A DNA stretch of 44,942 nucleotides from a bacterium (GTDB lineage: Bacteria; Hydrothermota; Tepidihabitantia; Tepidihabitantales; Tepidihabitantaceae): positions 1-44,942 of the forward strand of contig DATJQV010000078.1 in NCBI GenBank assembly GCA_035505375.1, written 5' to 3'. The notes below the pieces were generated by a model. The model worked only from the letters and a program-made list of their open reading frames with translations. It was not told the DNA's origin and did not search any database. Both the position numbers and the translations under genes were made by a program. Shown one piece after another: positions 6,930 to 16,376 of the stretch (position 1 is the stretch's first letter; each line of letters opens with the position of its first letter).

Positions 6930-9023
6930 ATGGCACGAGAGTTTCCAATCGAGAAGGTCCGCAACATCGGAATCATGGCCCACATCGACGCGGGCAAGAC
7001 CACGGTTTCCGAGCGCATCCTGTTCTACACCGGTAAGTCGCACAAGCTGGGCGAGGTGCACGACGGCGAGGCCCAGCTCGACTGGATGGAGCAGGAGCGG
7101 GAGCGCGGCATCACCATCACCAGCGCGGCCACGACCACGGTCTGGAACGACCACATGATTAACCTGATCGACACGCCCGGCCACGTGGATTTCACGGTCG
7201 AGGTGGAGCGGAGCCTCCGAGTGCTCGACGGGGTCATCGGGCTCTTCTGCGCGGTCGGCGGGGTCGAGCCGCAGTCGGAGACGGTCTGGCGCCAGGCCGA
7301 GAAGTATGCGGTGCCGCGCATCGCCTTCGTGAACAAGATGGACCGGGCCGGCGCGGATTTCTACAGCGTGGTCGAGCAGATACAGAAGGAACTCGGGGCC
7401 AATGCGGTGCCGGTGACGATTCCCATCGGCGCCGAGGAGAACTTCGCGGGCATCATCGACCTGGTTGACGACGTCGCGGTCTATTACGACGAGACGGACC
7501 AGGGGATGACGTGGCGCGACGAGCCGATTCCCGACGCGATGCGCGACGTCGCCCGGAAGTGGAAGCAGAACCTGCTGGAGAAGGTGGCCGAGGTCGACGA
7601 CAAGCTGCTCGAGAAGTTCCTGCGCGATGAGCCGATCGGCAACCGGGAGCTGTCCGCCGCCATCCGCGCCGCGACCCTGTCCCACAAGATTTGCCCGGTC
7701 ATCTGCGGCAGCGCGTTCAAGAACAAGGGCATTCAGCGCCTGCTCGACGCGGTCGTCTCCTACCTGCCGAGCCCGGTCGATCTGCTCCCGACCATCGGCA
7801 CGCACCCGGGCGGCGAGGAGGTGGAGCGGGTTCCCTGGGACGACGGGCGGCTGGCCGCGCTCGCGTTCAAGGTTGTTGCGGACAAGCACGTGGGCAAGCT
7901 GGTTTATGTCAGGGTTTATTCGGGCACACTGAAGGCAGGCAGCTACGTCTACAACTCGACCCAGGAGAAGGACCAGCGGGTCGGGCGGCTGCTGCGGATG
8001 CACGCGAACCGACAGGAGCAGGTGGAAGCGCTCTATTCGGGAGAAATCGGCGCCGTGGTCGGGCTGTCCGATACCGTCACCGGCGACACGGTCTGCGTCC
8101 GCGAGGCACCGATAGTATTGCAGGCGATTGAGTTCCCGGCGCCGGTCCTCTCGATCGCCGTGTCCATCGCCGACCGGAACGACCGCGAGAAGCTCTCGCA
8201 CGGCCTCGCGCGACTGGCCGAGGAGGACCCGACCTTCATTGTTACCGCAGACCCGGAGACCGAGGAGACCGTGATTTCCGGCATGGGCGAGCTGCACCTG
8301 GAGATTATCGTTGACCGGCTGCGCCGCGAGTTCGGGGTCGTGGCCAAGACCGGAGCCCCGCAGGTCGCCTACCGCGAGACGGTCACCGGCCACACCGACA
8401 TCAATGAGAAGTACGTGAAGCAGACCGGCGGCCGCGGCCAGTACGCGCACGTGGTGATGCGGCTGGAACCGCTCAAGGCCGGCGAAGGGTTCGAGTTCGT
8501 CAACAAGGTGGTGAGCGGCCGCGTGCCGAAGGAGTACATCCCGGCGGTCGAACGCGGCGTGGTCGACGCGATGAAGAAGGGCGTGTATGCCGGGTTCCCG
8601 GTCGTGGACATCCGCGTCTCCCTGCTCGACGGGTCGTACCACGAGGTGGACTCCAACGACCTGGCGTTCAAGACCTGCGCCGGGCGCGCGTTCCGCAAGG
8701 CGTTCATGCAGTGCAGCCCGCAGTTGCTCGAACCGGTGATGAGCGTCAACGTGGTGACGCCCGAGGATTCGGCCGGCCCCATCATGGGCTCGCTCTGCAA
8801 CCGGCGCGGCCTGATTTCGGGCATGGACCAGCAGGGCAACGCCAAGGTCATCAAGGCGCTGGTGCCGCTGGCGACGATGTTCGGGTACGCGACCGATCTG
8901 CGCAACCAGAGCCAGGGCCGGGCCGTCTTCACGATGCACTTCGAGCACTACGAGGCGGTGCCGTTCTCGGTGGTGGAGGAAATACTGGCGAAAAGGGGTA
9001 AGGACTCCAAGGCAGAAGACTAG
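6930..9023 (+). CDS. fusA: Elongation factor G
   Basis: A 697-residue translational GTPase that drives ribosomal translocation and, with ribosome recycling factor, subunit recycling. GTPase motifs are complete: AHIDAGKTT (17-25), RGITIT (59-64), DTPGH (81-85), NKMD (135-138) and the CGSAFKNKG block. Domain II, the domain III block ([15 protein letters not shown]), domain IV ([11 protein letters not shown], then [18 protein letters not shown]) and domain V (EPVMSVNV, then [16 protein letters not shown]) follow in order. Length is normal. The ATG at 6930 is chosen over in-frame upstream starts because the family begins [25 protein letters not shown] and because those starts lie in or before the -10 box. 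No rpsL, rpsG or tuf neighbours are seen, so this is not the usual str operon; it could be one of several EF-G paralogues. Confidence 0.95.
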   Translation: MAREFPIEKVRNIGIMAHIDAGKTTVSERILFYTGKSHKLGEVHDGEAQLDWMEQERERGITITSAATTTVWNDHMINLIDTPGHVDFTVEVERSLRVLDGVIGLFCAVGGVEPQSETVWRQAEKYAVPRIAFVNKMDRAGADFYSVVEQIQKELGANAVPVTIPIGAEENFAGIIDLVDDVAVYYDETDQGMTWRDEPIPDAMRDVARKWKQNLLEKVAEVDDKLLEKFLRDEPIGNRELSAAIRAATLSHKICPVICGSAFKNKGIQRLLDAVVSYLPSPVDLLPTIGTHPGGEEVERVPWDDGRLAALAFKVVADKHVGKLVYVRVYSGTLKAGSYVYNSTQEKDQRVGRLLRMHANRQEQVEALYSGEIGAVVGLSDTVTGDTVCVREAPIVLQAIEFPAPVLSIAVSIADRNDREKLSHGLARLAEEDPTFIVTADPETEETVISGMGELHLEIIVDRLRREFGVVAKTGAPQVAYRETVTGHTDINEKYVKQTGGRGQYAHVVMRLEPLKAGEGFEFVNKVVSGRVPKEYIPAVERGVVDAMKKGVYAGFPVVDIRVSLLDGSYHEVDSNDLAFKTCAGRAFRKAFMQCSPQLLEPVMSVNVVTPEDSAGPIMGSLCNRRGLISGMDQQGNAKVIKALVPLATMFGYATDLRNQSQGRAVFTMHFEHYEAVPFSVVEEILAKRGKDSKAED

Positions 9024-9056
9024 GATGCGAACGAAGCTGGAACGCAGAGCCGGACC

Positions 9057-9104
9057 AGCACTTCTGCCATCTAGCTTCTAGCATCTGGCTTCTGACTTCG
9101 CCTG
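9057..9104. repeat. Short tandem repeat element, TTCTGAC/TCTAGCATC family
   Basis: Reads CTTCTGCCATCTAGCTTC, then TAGCATCTGGCTTCTGAC. It matches the element at 836-877 closely and lies just after fusA. Confidence 0.6.
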
Positions 9105-9127
9105 CGCGGTTGCTCCCCCTGCCGTCC

Positions 9128-9155
9128 TTGACTTCCGTTCCGACAGTCGCACAAT
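9128..9155 (+). promoter_or_regulatory. Promoter of the 9162 gene (leaderless type)
   Basis: TTGACT (9128-9133), 16-nt spacer, CACAAT (9150-9155). Six nt separate it from the GTG at 9162. Confidence 0.6.
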
Positions 9156-9161
9156 CTCCCC

Positions 9162-9713
9162 GTGACCAAGGCGACCCGCGAGAGTCTTTTCACGCTTGCC
9201 TACGTGGCAGCCGGAATGGCTGCGGTTCTCATCGTCGGATACCTCACATTCCACCACCGGTTCTTCCATATGCCGCGCCCGCTGCTGCCTTTTCTCATCG
9301 TCGGCCTGGCCGGCTCGCTGATGTACGCGGTCGTGCAGATGCGCGGGGCCGGCCTCGGCATCCTGATGATAGTGCTGCTCTACCTGATTCAGGTCGCAAT
9401 GATGCCGCCCATCCGGCCCTACACGCTCGCGTCCGCGGCCGTCTACGCCCTGCCGGTAGGATTCGCGCTCATGGCCGGGGCCTACGCGCAGAAGGCGCTG
9501 GGCAGGCGCCTCAAGATCGGCCGGTTCACCGTCATGGGGCTGATCCTGGCGGCCGGGTACGGTTTGATGATGGTGCTGTTCCTCATCCGGTCGCGCTACG
9601 ACATTCACGCGGGAACGGTTTTCGGGCAGGCGTTCATCGGGTTCAAGCTGGGCGCCGCAATGGGGTTGGGATTCGAGCTTGTTGACCTTGTCGGGCCTCG
9701 GCCGCAGGCCTGA
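9162..9713 (+). CDS. Integral membrane protein of unknown function
   Basis: A 183-residue, very hydrophobic protein with about five or six membrane helices (for example LAYVAAGMAAVLIVGYL, LLPFLIVGLAGSLMYAVV, LGILMIVLLYLIQVAMM, FTVMGLILAAGYGLMMVLF). No charged catalytic cluster or known motif is evident and I do not recognise the family. The GTG start is set by a promoter six nt upstream, consistent with a leaderless transcript; no Shine-Dalgarno site is present. It sits between fusA and a conserved hypothetical on the same strand, 32 bp before the latter. Confidence 0.7.
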   Translation: MTKATRESLFTLAYVAAGMAAVLIVGYLTFHHRFFHMPRPLLPFLIVGLAGSLMYAVVQMRGAGLGILMIVLLYLIQVAMMPPIRPYTLASAAVYALPVGFALMAGAYAQKALGRRLKIGRFTVMGLILAAGYGLMMVLFLIRSRYDIHAGTVFGQAFIGFKLGAAMGLGFELVDLVGPRPQA

Positions 9714-9745
9714 TTACTCACCCCCGGTCCCCGGCCGCTGACTTC

Positions 9746-10393
9746 TTGCGCCTCTCATCATGGTCCGCCGTCCTTGACCGACATCGCCGGCGTTACCCGC
9801 TGCTGCGGGCCCAGGATATCTACAAGCTCGCCCATCAGGGAGTGTTCGGACCGGGGCACATCATCAGCAGTGCGGGCGCAGCCAGAAGGTCGCTGCGGGA
9901 GGAGGTCGCCGCGCTGCAAGTCCGAAGTCCGAATGACGAATGTCGAATGCCCGAGCCGCGGTTTGAGCCGTTGGAACCCGAGGGAAAGGTCGTGCGTGTG
10001 AATTTGAGGCCGCTGCTCGCAAGAGGCGGAAGGATGAGGGATGAACGAGGCAGGCACGGAACGGGCGGCACGGACATCGGCTGGCTGGCGGAGGCGTTGG
10101 TCGAGAGCGCGCGGCGGGTGAAGGGTGACCCGGAGCGGATGCGTCGCAGGCTGGCGGCTGCAGTCAGGTGGTGTCGCGGTCGCCTGCCCCGGCAGGCAGC
10201 GGCACTCGAACGCCTGGCAGCGGTGGCCGCGGAATCAGGCTATCCGGCACTCCACCATTCGCGCACTTATGCCCGCGCCTATCGTCCGGCGTACCGCGTG
10301 ATACTCAGGTCCTGCCTGGGCCCGAGGTTGAAGTCGAGCCAAAGGGCCGGAAGAAACGACAGGCGAAGTCAGAAGCCAGAGCCTGGAAACTAG
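9746..10393 (+). CDS. Conserved hypothetical protein with repeat-derived insertions
   Basis: A 215-residue soluble, Arg-rich protein. The N-terminal block RYPLLRAQDIYKLAHQGVFGPGHII and the C-terminal block GYPALHHSRTYARAYRPAYRVI look like conserved motifs of an uncharacterised bacterial family; I cannot assign a function. The frame opens at a TTG (9746), the only start before the conserved block. Residues of about LQVRSPNDECRMPEPR are translated from a CCGAATGACGAATGTCGAATG-type repeat, and the last residues (NDRRSQKPEPGN) from a GTCAGAAGCCAGAG repeat. Both ends of the conserved core thus border repeat DNA. Confidence 0.65.
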   Translation: MRLSSWSAVLDRHRRRYPLLRAQDIYKLAHQGVFGPGHIISSAGAARRSLREEVAALQVRSPNDECRMPEPRFEPLEPEGKVVRVNLRPLLARGGRMRDERGRHGTGGTDIGWLAEALVESARRVKGDPERMRRRLAAAVRWCRGRLPRQAAALERLAAVAAESGYPALHHSRTYARAYRPAYRVILRSCLGPRLKSSQRAGRNDRRSQKPEPGN

Positions 10394-10424
10394 ATTTCAG
10401 AAGTGCCGGAAGCTGTTCTGCGCT

Positions 10425-11039
10425 CTAGCTTCTCGCTTCCACCTTCGTCTGTCCTGTCTGCGCTACCCCGCGCTTCGGACAGAGCCGGGTGAGCGGGCAG
10501 ATTGAGCAGAGCGGCATCCGCGGCCGGCAAATGGTCTGCCCTAGTGCCACCAGCAGATGGTTCCAATCCTTCCAGATATGGCGGGGCAGAGTCTCCATCA
10601 ACCCGCGTTCGGTGTCGACGGGCCGTGCGGTTCGCACCAGGTCAAGCCGGTTCGAGATGCGCTGGACGTGGGTGTCGACCGCGATTGCGGGCAGTCCGTA
10701 ACCCTGACTGAGAACGATGTTCGCGACCTTGCGGCCGACCCCGGGAAGTTCGAGCAGTTCCGCCAGGGTCCGGGGAACTTTGCCGTCCGGGCGTGCGACC
10801 AGCATCCGCGCCAGTTTCGGCAGCAGCCCGGCCTTGGTACGGTAGAACCCGACCGGGTAGATGAGTTTCTCGATGGCGGCCGGGTGCAGGCGGGAAAGCG
10901 CGCGCGCGTCCGGAGCGCGCCGGAACAGGCGAGCCGAGGCCGCGGCGGTAACAGGGTCCTGCGTGCGGGTGGAGAGAACCGCGGAGACGAGAATGCGGAA
11001 CGGGTCTTTTCGCGGCATCAGCTTCACCGGTGCGTCCAT
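10425..11039 (-). CDS. nth: Endonuclease III-like base-excision DNA glycosylase
   Basis: DNA glycosylase/AP lyase of the Nth family, which removes oxidised pyrimidines. From the ATG at 11039 (204 residues) it shows the helix-hairpin-helix LELPGVGRKVANIVL with catalytic Lys104, catalytic Asp122 in AVDTHVQRISNRL, and a complete 4Fe-4S ligand set C171-x6-C178-x2-C181-x5-C187. The ATG lacks the first about 16 residues typical of the family. The same frame stays open upstream and reads RRRALLISATLLRTYPA, which fits the missing helix, but contains no ATG, GTG or TTG. A CTG at 11129 overlaps the upstream gene's stop as CTGA and is the likely true start. The C-terminal tail QTGQTKVEARS derives from an intergenic repeat. 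Confidence 0.9.
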   Translation of the reverse strand: MDAPVKLMPRKDPFRILVSAVLSTRTQDPVTAAASARLFRRAPDARALSRLHPAAIEKLIYPVGFYRTKAGLLPKLARMLVARPDGKVPRTLAELLELPGVGRKVANIVLSQGYGLPAIAVDTHVQRISNRLDLVRTARPVDTERGLMETLPRHIWKDWNHLLVALGQTICRPRMPLCSICPLTRLCPKRGVAQTGQTKVEARS

Positions 11040-11125
11040 TGCCGGATAGGTACGGAGCAGGGTTGCGCTGATGAGCAGGGCGCGGCGGCGGTCGGCAAGG
11101 GGCGGGGACGGGCGAACGGGTGCGG

Positions 11126-11539
11126 TCAGGAGTGGGAAATCAGTTTCAGCCCGATGAGGAACGCCATGGTAAGCATCAGGGCGACTGACGCAGCCAGAAG
11201 CGTACCGTGCCAGCGCATGTGGGGCGGCGTCTGGCCCGGCTCGCTGCGCGTGAAGGTCAGTAGCGCGGCAACGAACGCGGCGACCAGCAAGATGATGGAC
11301 ACCAGCTTGTGGCCGGAAAGGGTGATGCCCCGATGGATGTTCTTGAGGGCCATGTTGGCAAGCAGGCCGATGACGAAGTTGGCGATGCAGAGCAGCAGGA
11401 AGGCGATCGACCGGCTGCGCTGGCGGCGCATCGGGAAGTCCCAGTCGCTCACCTTGGACAGGCTGGTCTGGGCAGTCATCAGCCCCAGCACAATCGTGCC
11501 GATGGCGATGACCGGATGGATGAAAGCATACCAGGGCAT
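11126..11539 (-). CDS. Four-helix membrane protein with conserved-looking histidines
   Basis: A 137-residue protein with four predicted membrane helices (PVIAIGTIVLGLM, SIAFLLLCIANFVIGLLANMAL, KLVSIILLVAAFVAALLTF, LLAASVALMLTMAFLIGL). Histidines lie near the helix ends (H8, one in NIHRGI, one in SGHKLV, MRWHG). The layout resembles small cytochrome b561 or DUF420-like membrane proteins, but no firm family call is possible. Its stop codon overlaps a potential CTG start of nth (CTGA), so the two are probably cotranscribed and coupled. Confidence 0.65.
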   Translation of the reverse strand: MPWYAFIHPVIAIGTIVLGLMTAQTSLSKVSDWDFPMRRQRSRSIAFLLLCIANFVIGLLANMALKNIHRGITLSGHKLVSIILLVAAFVAALLTFTRSEPGQTPPHMRWHGTLLAASVALMLTMAFLIGLKLISHS

Positions 11540-11550
11540 GGCTAAGAGAG

Positions 11551-11712
11551 AAGTCCTAAGGACGAAGTACGAGTGACGAATGCAGGAAGTGCCGGCCGAT
11601 AGTGGCCGCTATGGCCAATAACGGGCGAAATCCGAACGCCCGAATTCGGCATTTGCCTACATTCGAGCTTCAATCGGGTTTCAAGCTTCGTCATTCGAAC
11701 TTGGCCTAGGTT
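11551..11712. repeat. ATTCGAGCTTC / GTCATTCG repeat region
   Basis: Reiterated words such as GACGAAGTACGAGTGACG, CATTCGAGCTTCAATCGG and CTTCGTCATTCGAACTTGG lie between the four-helix protein gene and the tRNA. The same word set appears inside the coding sequence at 9917-9951 and at 3400-3425. Confidence 0.5.
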
Positions 11713-11719
11713 CCAGAAG

Positions 11720-11790
11720 AGCGGCCAACGGGAATCGAACCCGTGTAACCGGCTTGGGAAGCCGGAGCTCTACCCCTGAGCTATGGCCGC
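11720..11790 (-). tRNA. tRNA-Gly (anticodon CCC)
   Basis: A complete cloverleaf on the minus strand. The acceptor stem GCGGCCA pairs with TGGCCGC. The anticodon stem CCGGC/GCCGG encloses loop TTCCCAA with anticodon CCC, which reads GGG. The T arm is ACGGG-TTCGATT-CCCGT. The discriminator base is U, as in bacterial glycine tRNAs. CCA is not encoded. Confidence 0.95.
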
Positions 11791-11798
11791 ATGTTACA

Positions 11799-11826
11799 AT
11801 ACTAAAGGAGGCTGCGTCTCAGTCAA
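11799..11826 (-). promoter_or_regulatory. Promoter of tRNA-Gly
   Basis: On the minus strand, TTGACT (11826-11821), 16-nt spacer, TAGTAT (11804-11799), then 8 nt to the first base of the tRNA. Confidence 0.65.
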
Positions 11827-12026
11827 GCTATGGCCGGAGCGAGGGCATGGGGGCAGAAGCACGCGGTCAGTGATGTAGCTCGCCCGGCACTGCCATCAAG
11901 TGCTCCGGCGGGCCGGGAACATCCGCCGCGGGCGCCCCGCCGCAGGGAAAGCAACCGGCTTGTGTCTTAATAGTATCTTTATACCACCCGACAAACTTAG
12001 TCGCTATAATCACTGACCAGAGAGTC

Positions 12027-13085
12027 ATGAAGATCAAGAAATCCCATACGGCGGTCGGCATCGTCGTCCTGGTACTCATCGGTATTGCCGTCGTGCGGAT
12101 TGTCACCCGTGGCTCGGCCCGCCATGGGCGGCGCCAGGGCACGTCGATTGTGCGGGTGGAGATACCGTCGCGGGACACGATTACGTACACGCTTCAGTCA
12201 ACCGGCGACGTGGTCGCGATGCAGGCCGCGACCATCGTTGCCAAGGTCGGCGGCAGTCTGGAACGGGTGAGCGCGAACATCGGGGACGAGGTGCAGGCAG
12301 GCCAGTCCCTGGCGCTGATTGACACGATCGAACTGGCGCTGGCGGCAAGGCAGGCCGAGGCGACGTTCGCCACGGCCCGTGCCACCTATGAACGGGCCGG
12401 CCAGTTGCGGGCCGACAGCCTGGTGTCGCCGCAGGATTTCGACAACGCCGAGGCGGCGGAGAAGGTCGCGGAGACGAATTTCCGGACCGCGCAGGTTCGG
12501 CTCGGGTATGCCAATGTCACCGCGCCGTTTGCGGGCACAGTCACCGTGCGCCAGCTCGACCCCGGGGCCGTGGTGACCGCCGGGACCATGCTGTTTACGC
12601 TCGCGGACTTTGACAGCGTCAAGGTTGTGATTAACGTCGAGGAGAAGGACGTACCACTGGTGACAATCGGATCGCGGGTCATGGTGGTGGCCGATGCCCT
12701 GCCTCAGGATACGTTCGTGGGCCGTGTGGGCCGAACCAGCGATGCCGTTGACCCGGCGACGCGGACCATGCGGGCTGAGGTCTTCGTGGCGAACCCGAAG
12801 CATCGGCTTAAGCCCGGAATGTACGCAACCGCCAGCCTCTTCTTGTTCCAACATCCCGACGCCGTAACGGTGCCGGCGGCCGCTGTGCTCAGCGTCGCCG
12901 GCGACACGTTCGTCTACGTGGTGAAGGGTGACACCGCACGGCGGGTGGCGGTGCGCACGGGAATCGAGCAGGGTGCGCGGACCGAGATCGTCTCCGGACT
13001 TGCCGGCGGCGAGAGCCTGATTACCACCGGGCAGCAGTACGTGAAGGACGCTTCGCCGGTCACGGTCCAGCCCGGCGGTCGATGA
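12027..13085 (+). CDS. RND efflux periplasmic adaptor (membrane fusion protein)
   Basis: A 352-residue HlyD/AcrA-family adaptor linking an inner-membrane RND pump to an outer-membrane channel. An N-terminal membrane anchor (residues 9-25, VGIVVLVLIGIAVVRIV) is followed by the lipoyl half-motif (VGGSLERVSANIGDEVQAGQSLALID), a short alpha-helical hairpin, the second lipoyl half (VTAPFAGTVTVRQLDPGAVVTAGTMLFTLAD), a beta-barrel domain and the membrane-proximal domain (VPAAAVLSVAGDTFVYVV). A TATAAT box at 12005-12010 lies 16 nt before the ATG with no clear -35; no strong Shine-Dalgarno site is present. The permease gene follows after 93 bp of repeat DNA. No TolC-like gene is present, so the outer-membrane partner must be elsewhere. 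Confidence 0.92.
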   Translation: MKIKKSHTAVGIVVLVLIGIAVVRIVTRGSARHGRRQGTSIVRVEIPSRDTITYTLQSTGDVVAMQAATIVAKVGGSLERVSANIGDEVQAGQSLALIDTIELALAARQAEATFATARATYERAGQLRADSLVSPQDFDNAEAAEKVAETNFRTAQVRLGYANVTAPFAGTVTVRQLDPGAVVTAGTMLFTLADFDSVKVVINVEEKDVPLVTIGSRVMVVADALPQDTFVGRVGRTSDAVDPATRTMRAEVFVANPKHRLKPGMYATASLFLFQHPDAVTVPAAAVLSVAGDTFVYVVKGDTARRVAVRTGIEQGARTEIVSGLAGGESLITTGQQYVKDASPVTVQPGGR

Positions 13086-13095
13086 TACGAACGGG

Positions 13096-13178
13096 GTCAA
13101 GGAACAGAGGAATCCGGGATTCCAGTGTCCGGCACTAGACCGCTCGAACCCTTGAATCCTCGAATCCTCTCCTAGACT
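13096..13178. repeat. GAATCC/TCGAATCC repeat element, intergenic copy
   Basis: Reads GGGGTCAAGGAACAGAGG, then GGGATTCCAGTGTCCGGCAC, then CTTGAATCCTCGAATCCTC. It closely matches the DNA at 21457-21541, which is coding. It fills the gap between the RND adaptor and permease genes. Confidence 0.75.
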
Positions 13179-16100
13179 ATGTGGTTCACGCGCATCGCTC
13201 TCCGCTACCCGGTAACGACATTTCTCATCGCGGTCACCATCACCGTGCTGGGGTTCGTTTCCCTGGCCCAGTTGCCCATCGACCTGCTGCCGAACATCAC
13301 CATCCCCACGGTCAGCGTCTCGACGAACTATCCCGGCGCGAGTCCTCTGGACATGGAACAGACCGTGACCGCGCCCATCGAGCGGGCGGTGAGCTCGGTG
13401 AACAATGCGGACTACGTCCAGTCCTCGACCCGTGAAGGCACATCAAGGGTACAGGTCTACTTCAACTGGGGCGCAAATACCGACGTGGCCATGGTCGACA
13501 TCATCCAGCGAGTCAACCGCGCGTTGCGCAACATGCCCACCGGCGTGCAGCAGCCGATCGTCCAGCGGTTCGACGTCACCAGCCGGCCGGTCTGCAATAT
13601 CGTGGTGTTCGGCGACATGGACCAGCGCGAACTCTACGACCTGGCTGCCAATGTCATCGAGCCCCAGATTGAGCACCTGCCCGGCGTGGCCCAGGCGCCC
13701 GTGTCCGGCGGCCTCATCCGCGAAATCCACGTCACCCTGGACCGTGACCGGCTCCTAGCGCTCAAGGTCCCGGTTCAGAGCGTGCTCACGGCCATCGCCA
13801 ACTCCAATCTCATCCTGCCGTCGGGCGACCTGAAGTCCGGGCCCTACGACTTCGCGCTCAAGACCGAAAGCCGGTTCAACGTGGTCCAACCGATGCAAGA
13901 CATCGTGGTCAAGACCGTGGCGGGCGTGCCCATACCCATCAGCGCGATCGGCACCGTCGAAGACAGCTACCAGGAGCAGACTGAAATCGTCCGTATCAAC
14001 GGCAAGCCGGGCCTGACCCTGCCCGTGCAGAAACTCGCCAACGCCAACACTGTCAACGTCGTCGACCGCGTCCGGCAGGCCCTGCCGCATCTTGCCGGCG
14101 TGCCGCCGACCGTGCAGCTCTCGATATCCTCGGACCAATCGCTCTACATACGCCAGACCACATCGGGCCTCGCGCGTGAGGCCCTGCTCGGCGCTATCCT
14201 GGCGATGCTCGTCATCATCGTATTCATCCGCAGCTTCCGGGGTACGGTTATCACCACGATCGCCATACCGCTCTCGATCCTCGTTACCTTCATCTACTTC
14301 CGGTTCGGGGGCGTGACGCTGAACATCATGACCTTCGGCGGACTGGCGCTCGCGGTCGGACGGCTGGTCGACGATTCCATCGTCGCCCTCGAGGTCAGCT
14401 CCCGCCACTATGCGATGGGGGCCAGGGGTCAGGGGTTGGGGGTCGGGGCTGACAAGATGGCGGCGACGCTCGAAGCGGCGCAGGAAGTGGCGTCCCCGAT
14501 TCTGGTCTCCACCCTGGCCACGGTCATCGTTTTCCTGCCGGTGATATTCCTCACCGGGGTCGCGAAAATGATGTTCGTCCCGTTGACCATCACCATCGCC
14601 GTGGCCCTGTTCGGTTCCTACTTCGTGTCGCGCACCGTAACCCCGCTGATGTGCTATCAATGGCTGGAGCCGGAAAGGCCGCTCGACCGAACCGCGACAG
14701 GACTGGGCGAGAAACTCCGTGTCTTCTTTCACGATGCGGTCGAGCGACTCGACGCCGGGTACGAGAAGGCCCTGCGCTGGACCCTGGCGCGGCGGCGACT
14801 CGTCATCCTGAGCATAACCGGGCTCGCGCTCATCTCCGCTCCGCTCTTCAAGTTCATCGGCAGCGAGTTCTTCCCGGACCAGGACGAAAGCCAGTTCACC
14901 GTGTCGCTCCGCCTCCCGGTCGGAACGCGGGTCGAAGAGACCAGCCGCATCGCGGCCCAGATGGAACAGGTACTCCAGAAGAACGTGCCCGAGATACAGG
15001 CCATGATTACCGACGTCGGAGTCCCGCCGGGCGGCGGCGGCGGGAGAAGCGCGGGGACTCATGCCGGGACAATCCAGGTTACGCTGGTCCCGACCAACCG
15101 GAGGCACCGTTCGGTATTTCAGATAGTCAACGCGGTACGGCCTTTGCTGCTACGCATCCCCGGCACGACTGCGACCGTCTCCGCCGGCGGGTTCTTGAAA
15201 TTCCTGCTCAACTTCGGCTCCTCGGCGCCGATCGACATCCAGATACAGGGCTTCGACCTTGCCGCCGGTTCACGCCTTGCCGCCCAGGTTGCCGGCATCG
15301 TCCGCTCCACGCCGGGAGCAACGGACGTCCAGGTCAGCCGCGAAGACAATCTACCGGAACTCAGGGTGAATATCGACCGGGACAAAGCCGGGGCGCTCGG
15401 CATCAGCGCGGGCGACGTTGCCAACGCGGTCAGCGCCTGCATCACCGGCGCGGTCGCCTCGACCTTCACCGACACCGTTACCGGCACCGCCTCGAACGTC
15501 CTGGTCCGGCTGGACCAGCGCTTCCGTTCCAGCCCCGAAGACCTGCAGGATATTGTCCTTGCCACCAGCGGCGGGCAAACCGTGCTGCTCGGCAACATAG
15601 CCACCATCACCCGTGCCGCCTCCCCGGTCCAGATCGACCGGAAGAACCAGCAGCGACTCGTCGATGTCACCGCCAACGTTACCGGCCGCGACCTCGGCAG
15701 CGTGGCCGCCGATATCGGGCGGAAGACGAGCAAGCTCGACTTGCCGGCCGGGTTCAGCATCACTCAGAGCGGCAACGTCGAGCAGCAGGGCAAGACATTC
15801 CGCGGCCTGCTCCTCGCCTTCGCGCTCGCCATCCTGCTTGTCTACGTGGTCATGTCCTCGCAGTTCCAATCGCTGGTTGACCCGTTCATCATCATGTTCA
15901 CGGTCCCACTGGGAATGGTCGGAGTCCTCTGGGCCCTTTTTCTCACCAACACGACTCTGTCCGTGACTTCCTTTCAGGGCATCATCGTCATGGTCGGCGT
16001 CGTGGTCTCGAACGGCATACTGCTCGTTGACTACACCAACCGGCTACGGGCCGGGGGCATGGAACTGCACGAAGCGGTGGTCAAAGCCGGTCGGACCCGG

Positions 16101-16316
16101 CTGAAGCCGATTCTAATGACGTCCCTGGCGACCGTGCTCGGCATGGTCCCGATGGCTCTTGGGCTCGGCGGCGAATCAACGCAAGCGCCGCTGGCGATAG
16201 CGGTCATCGGCGGCCTGAGCGTTTCAACCGCCCTGACCCTATTCTTCGTGCCGAACCTCTACACGTTGTTCGAGGTACGCTTCAAACGCAAGCCGGCGAC
16301 GCCTCCTTTGGCGTAA
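13179..16316 (+). CDS. RND-family efflux permease (AcrB/MdtB type)
   Basis: A 1045-residue inner-membrane proton-driven pump, normal length for the HAE1-type RND family. The start MWFTRIALRYPVTTFLIAV is helix TM1. The proton-relay aspartate pair lies in TM4 (LAVGRLVDDSIVALE, about residues 398-402). Two large periplasmic loops and twelve membrane helices are evident. The TM10-12 block (VVSNGILLVDYTNRLR) and the closing VPNLYTLFEVRFKRK are typical. Substrate cannot be read from sequence. A short cytoplasmic stretch after TM4 (GARGQGLGVGADK) is translated from a GGGGTCAGGGGTTGGGGGTC repeat and looks like an insertion. The 3' end of this gene is duplicated at 17061. Confidence 0.93.
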   Translation: MWFTRIALRYPVTTFLIAVTITVLGFVSLAQLPIDLLPNITIPTVSVSTNYPGASPLDMEQTVTAPIERAVSSVNNADYVQSSTREGTSRVQVYFNWGANTDVAMVDIIQRVNRALRNMPTGVQQPIVQRFDVTSRPVCNIVVFGDMDQRELYDLAANVIEPQIEHLPGVAQAPVSGGLIREIHVTLDRDRLLALKVPVQSVLTAIANSNLILPSGDLKSGPYDFALKTESRFNVVQPMQDIVVKTVAGVPIPISAIGTVEDSYQEQTEIVRINGKPGLTLPVQKLANANTVNVVDRVRQALPHLAGVPPTVQLSISSDQSLYIRQTTSGLAREALLGAILAMLVIIVFIRSFRGTVITTIAIPLSILVTFIYFRFGGVTLNIMTFGGLALAVGRLVDDSIVALEVSSRHYAMGARGQGLGVGADKMAATLEAAQEVASPILVSTLATVIVFLPVIFLTGVAKMMFVPLTITIAVALFGSYFVSRTVTPLMCYQWLEPERPLDRTATGLGEKLRVFFHDAVERLDAGYEKALRWTLARRRLVILSITGLALISAPLFKFIGSEFFPDQDESQFTVSLRLPVGTRVEETSRIAAQMEQVLQKNVPEIQAMITDVGVPPGGGGGRSAGTHAGTIQVTLVPTNRRHRSVFQIVNAVRPLLLRIPGTTATVSAGGFLKFLLNFGSSAPIDIQIQGFDLAAGSRLAAQVAGIVRSTPGATDVQVSREDNLPELRVNIDRDKAGALGISAGDVANAVSACITGAVASTFTDTVTGTASNVLVRLDQRFRSSPEDLQDIVLATSGGQTVLLGNIATITRAASPVQIDRKNQQRLVDVTANVTGRDLGSVAADIGRKTSKLDLPAGFSITQSGNVEQQGKTFRGLLLAFALAILLVYVVMSSQFQSLVDPFIIMFTVPLGMVGVLWALFLTNTTLSVTSFQGIIVMVGVVVSNGILLVDYTNRLRAGGMELHEAVVKAGRTRLKPILMTSLATVLGMVPMALGLGGESTQAPLAIAVIGGLSVSTALTLFFVPNLYTLFEVRFKRKPATPPLA

Positions 16317-16376
16317 CTCACCACCCGCTTTTCGCCTTTCGCCAATCTCCAATCCTCAATATGGAATCTAAAATGC

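Noticed and set aside
6642-8948. Minus-strand frame of 768 codons
   Set aside because: Antisense shadow of fusA, caused by high G+C third positions.
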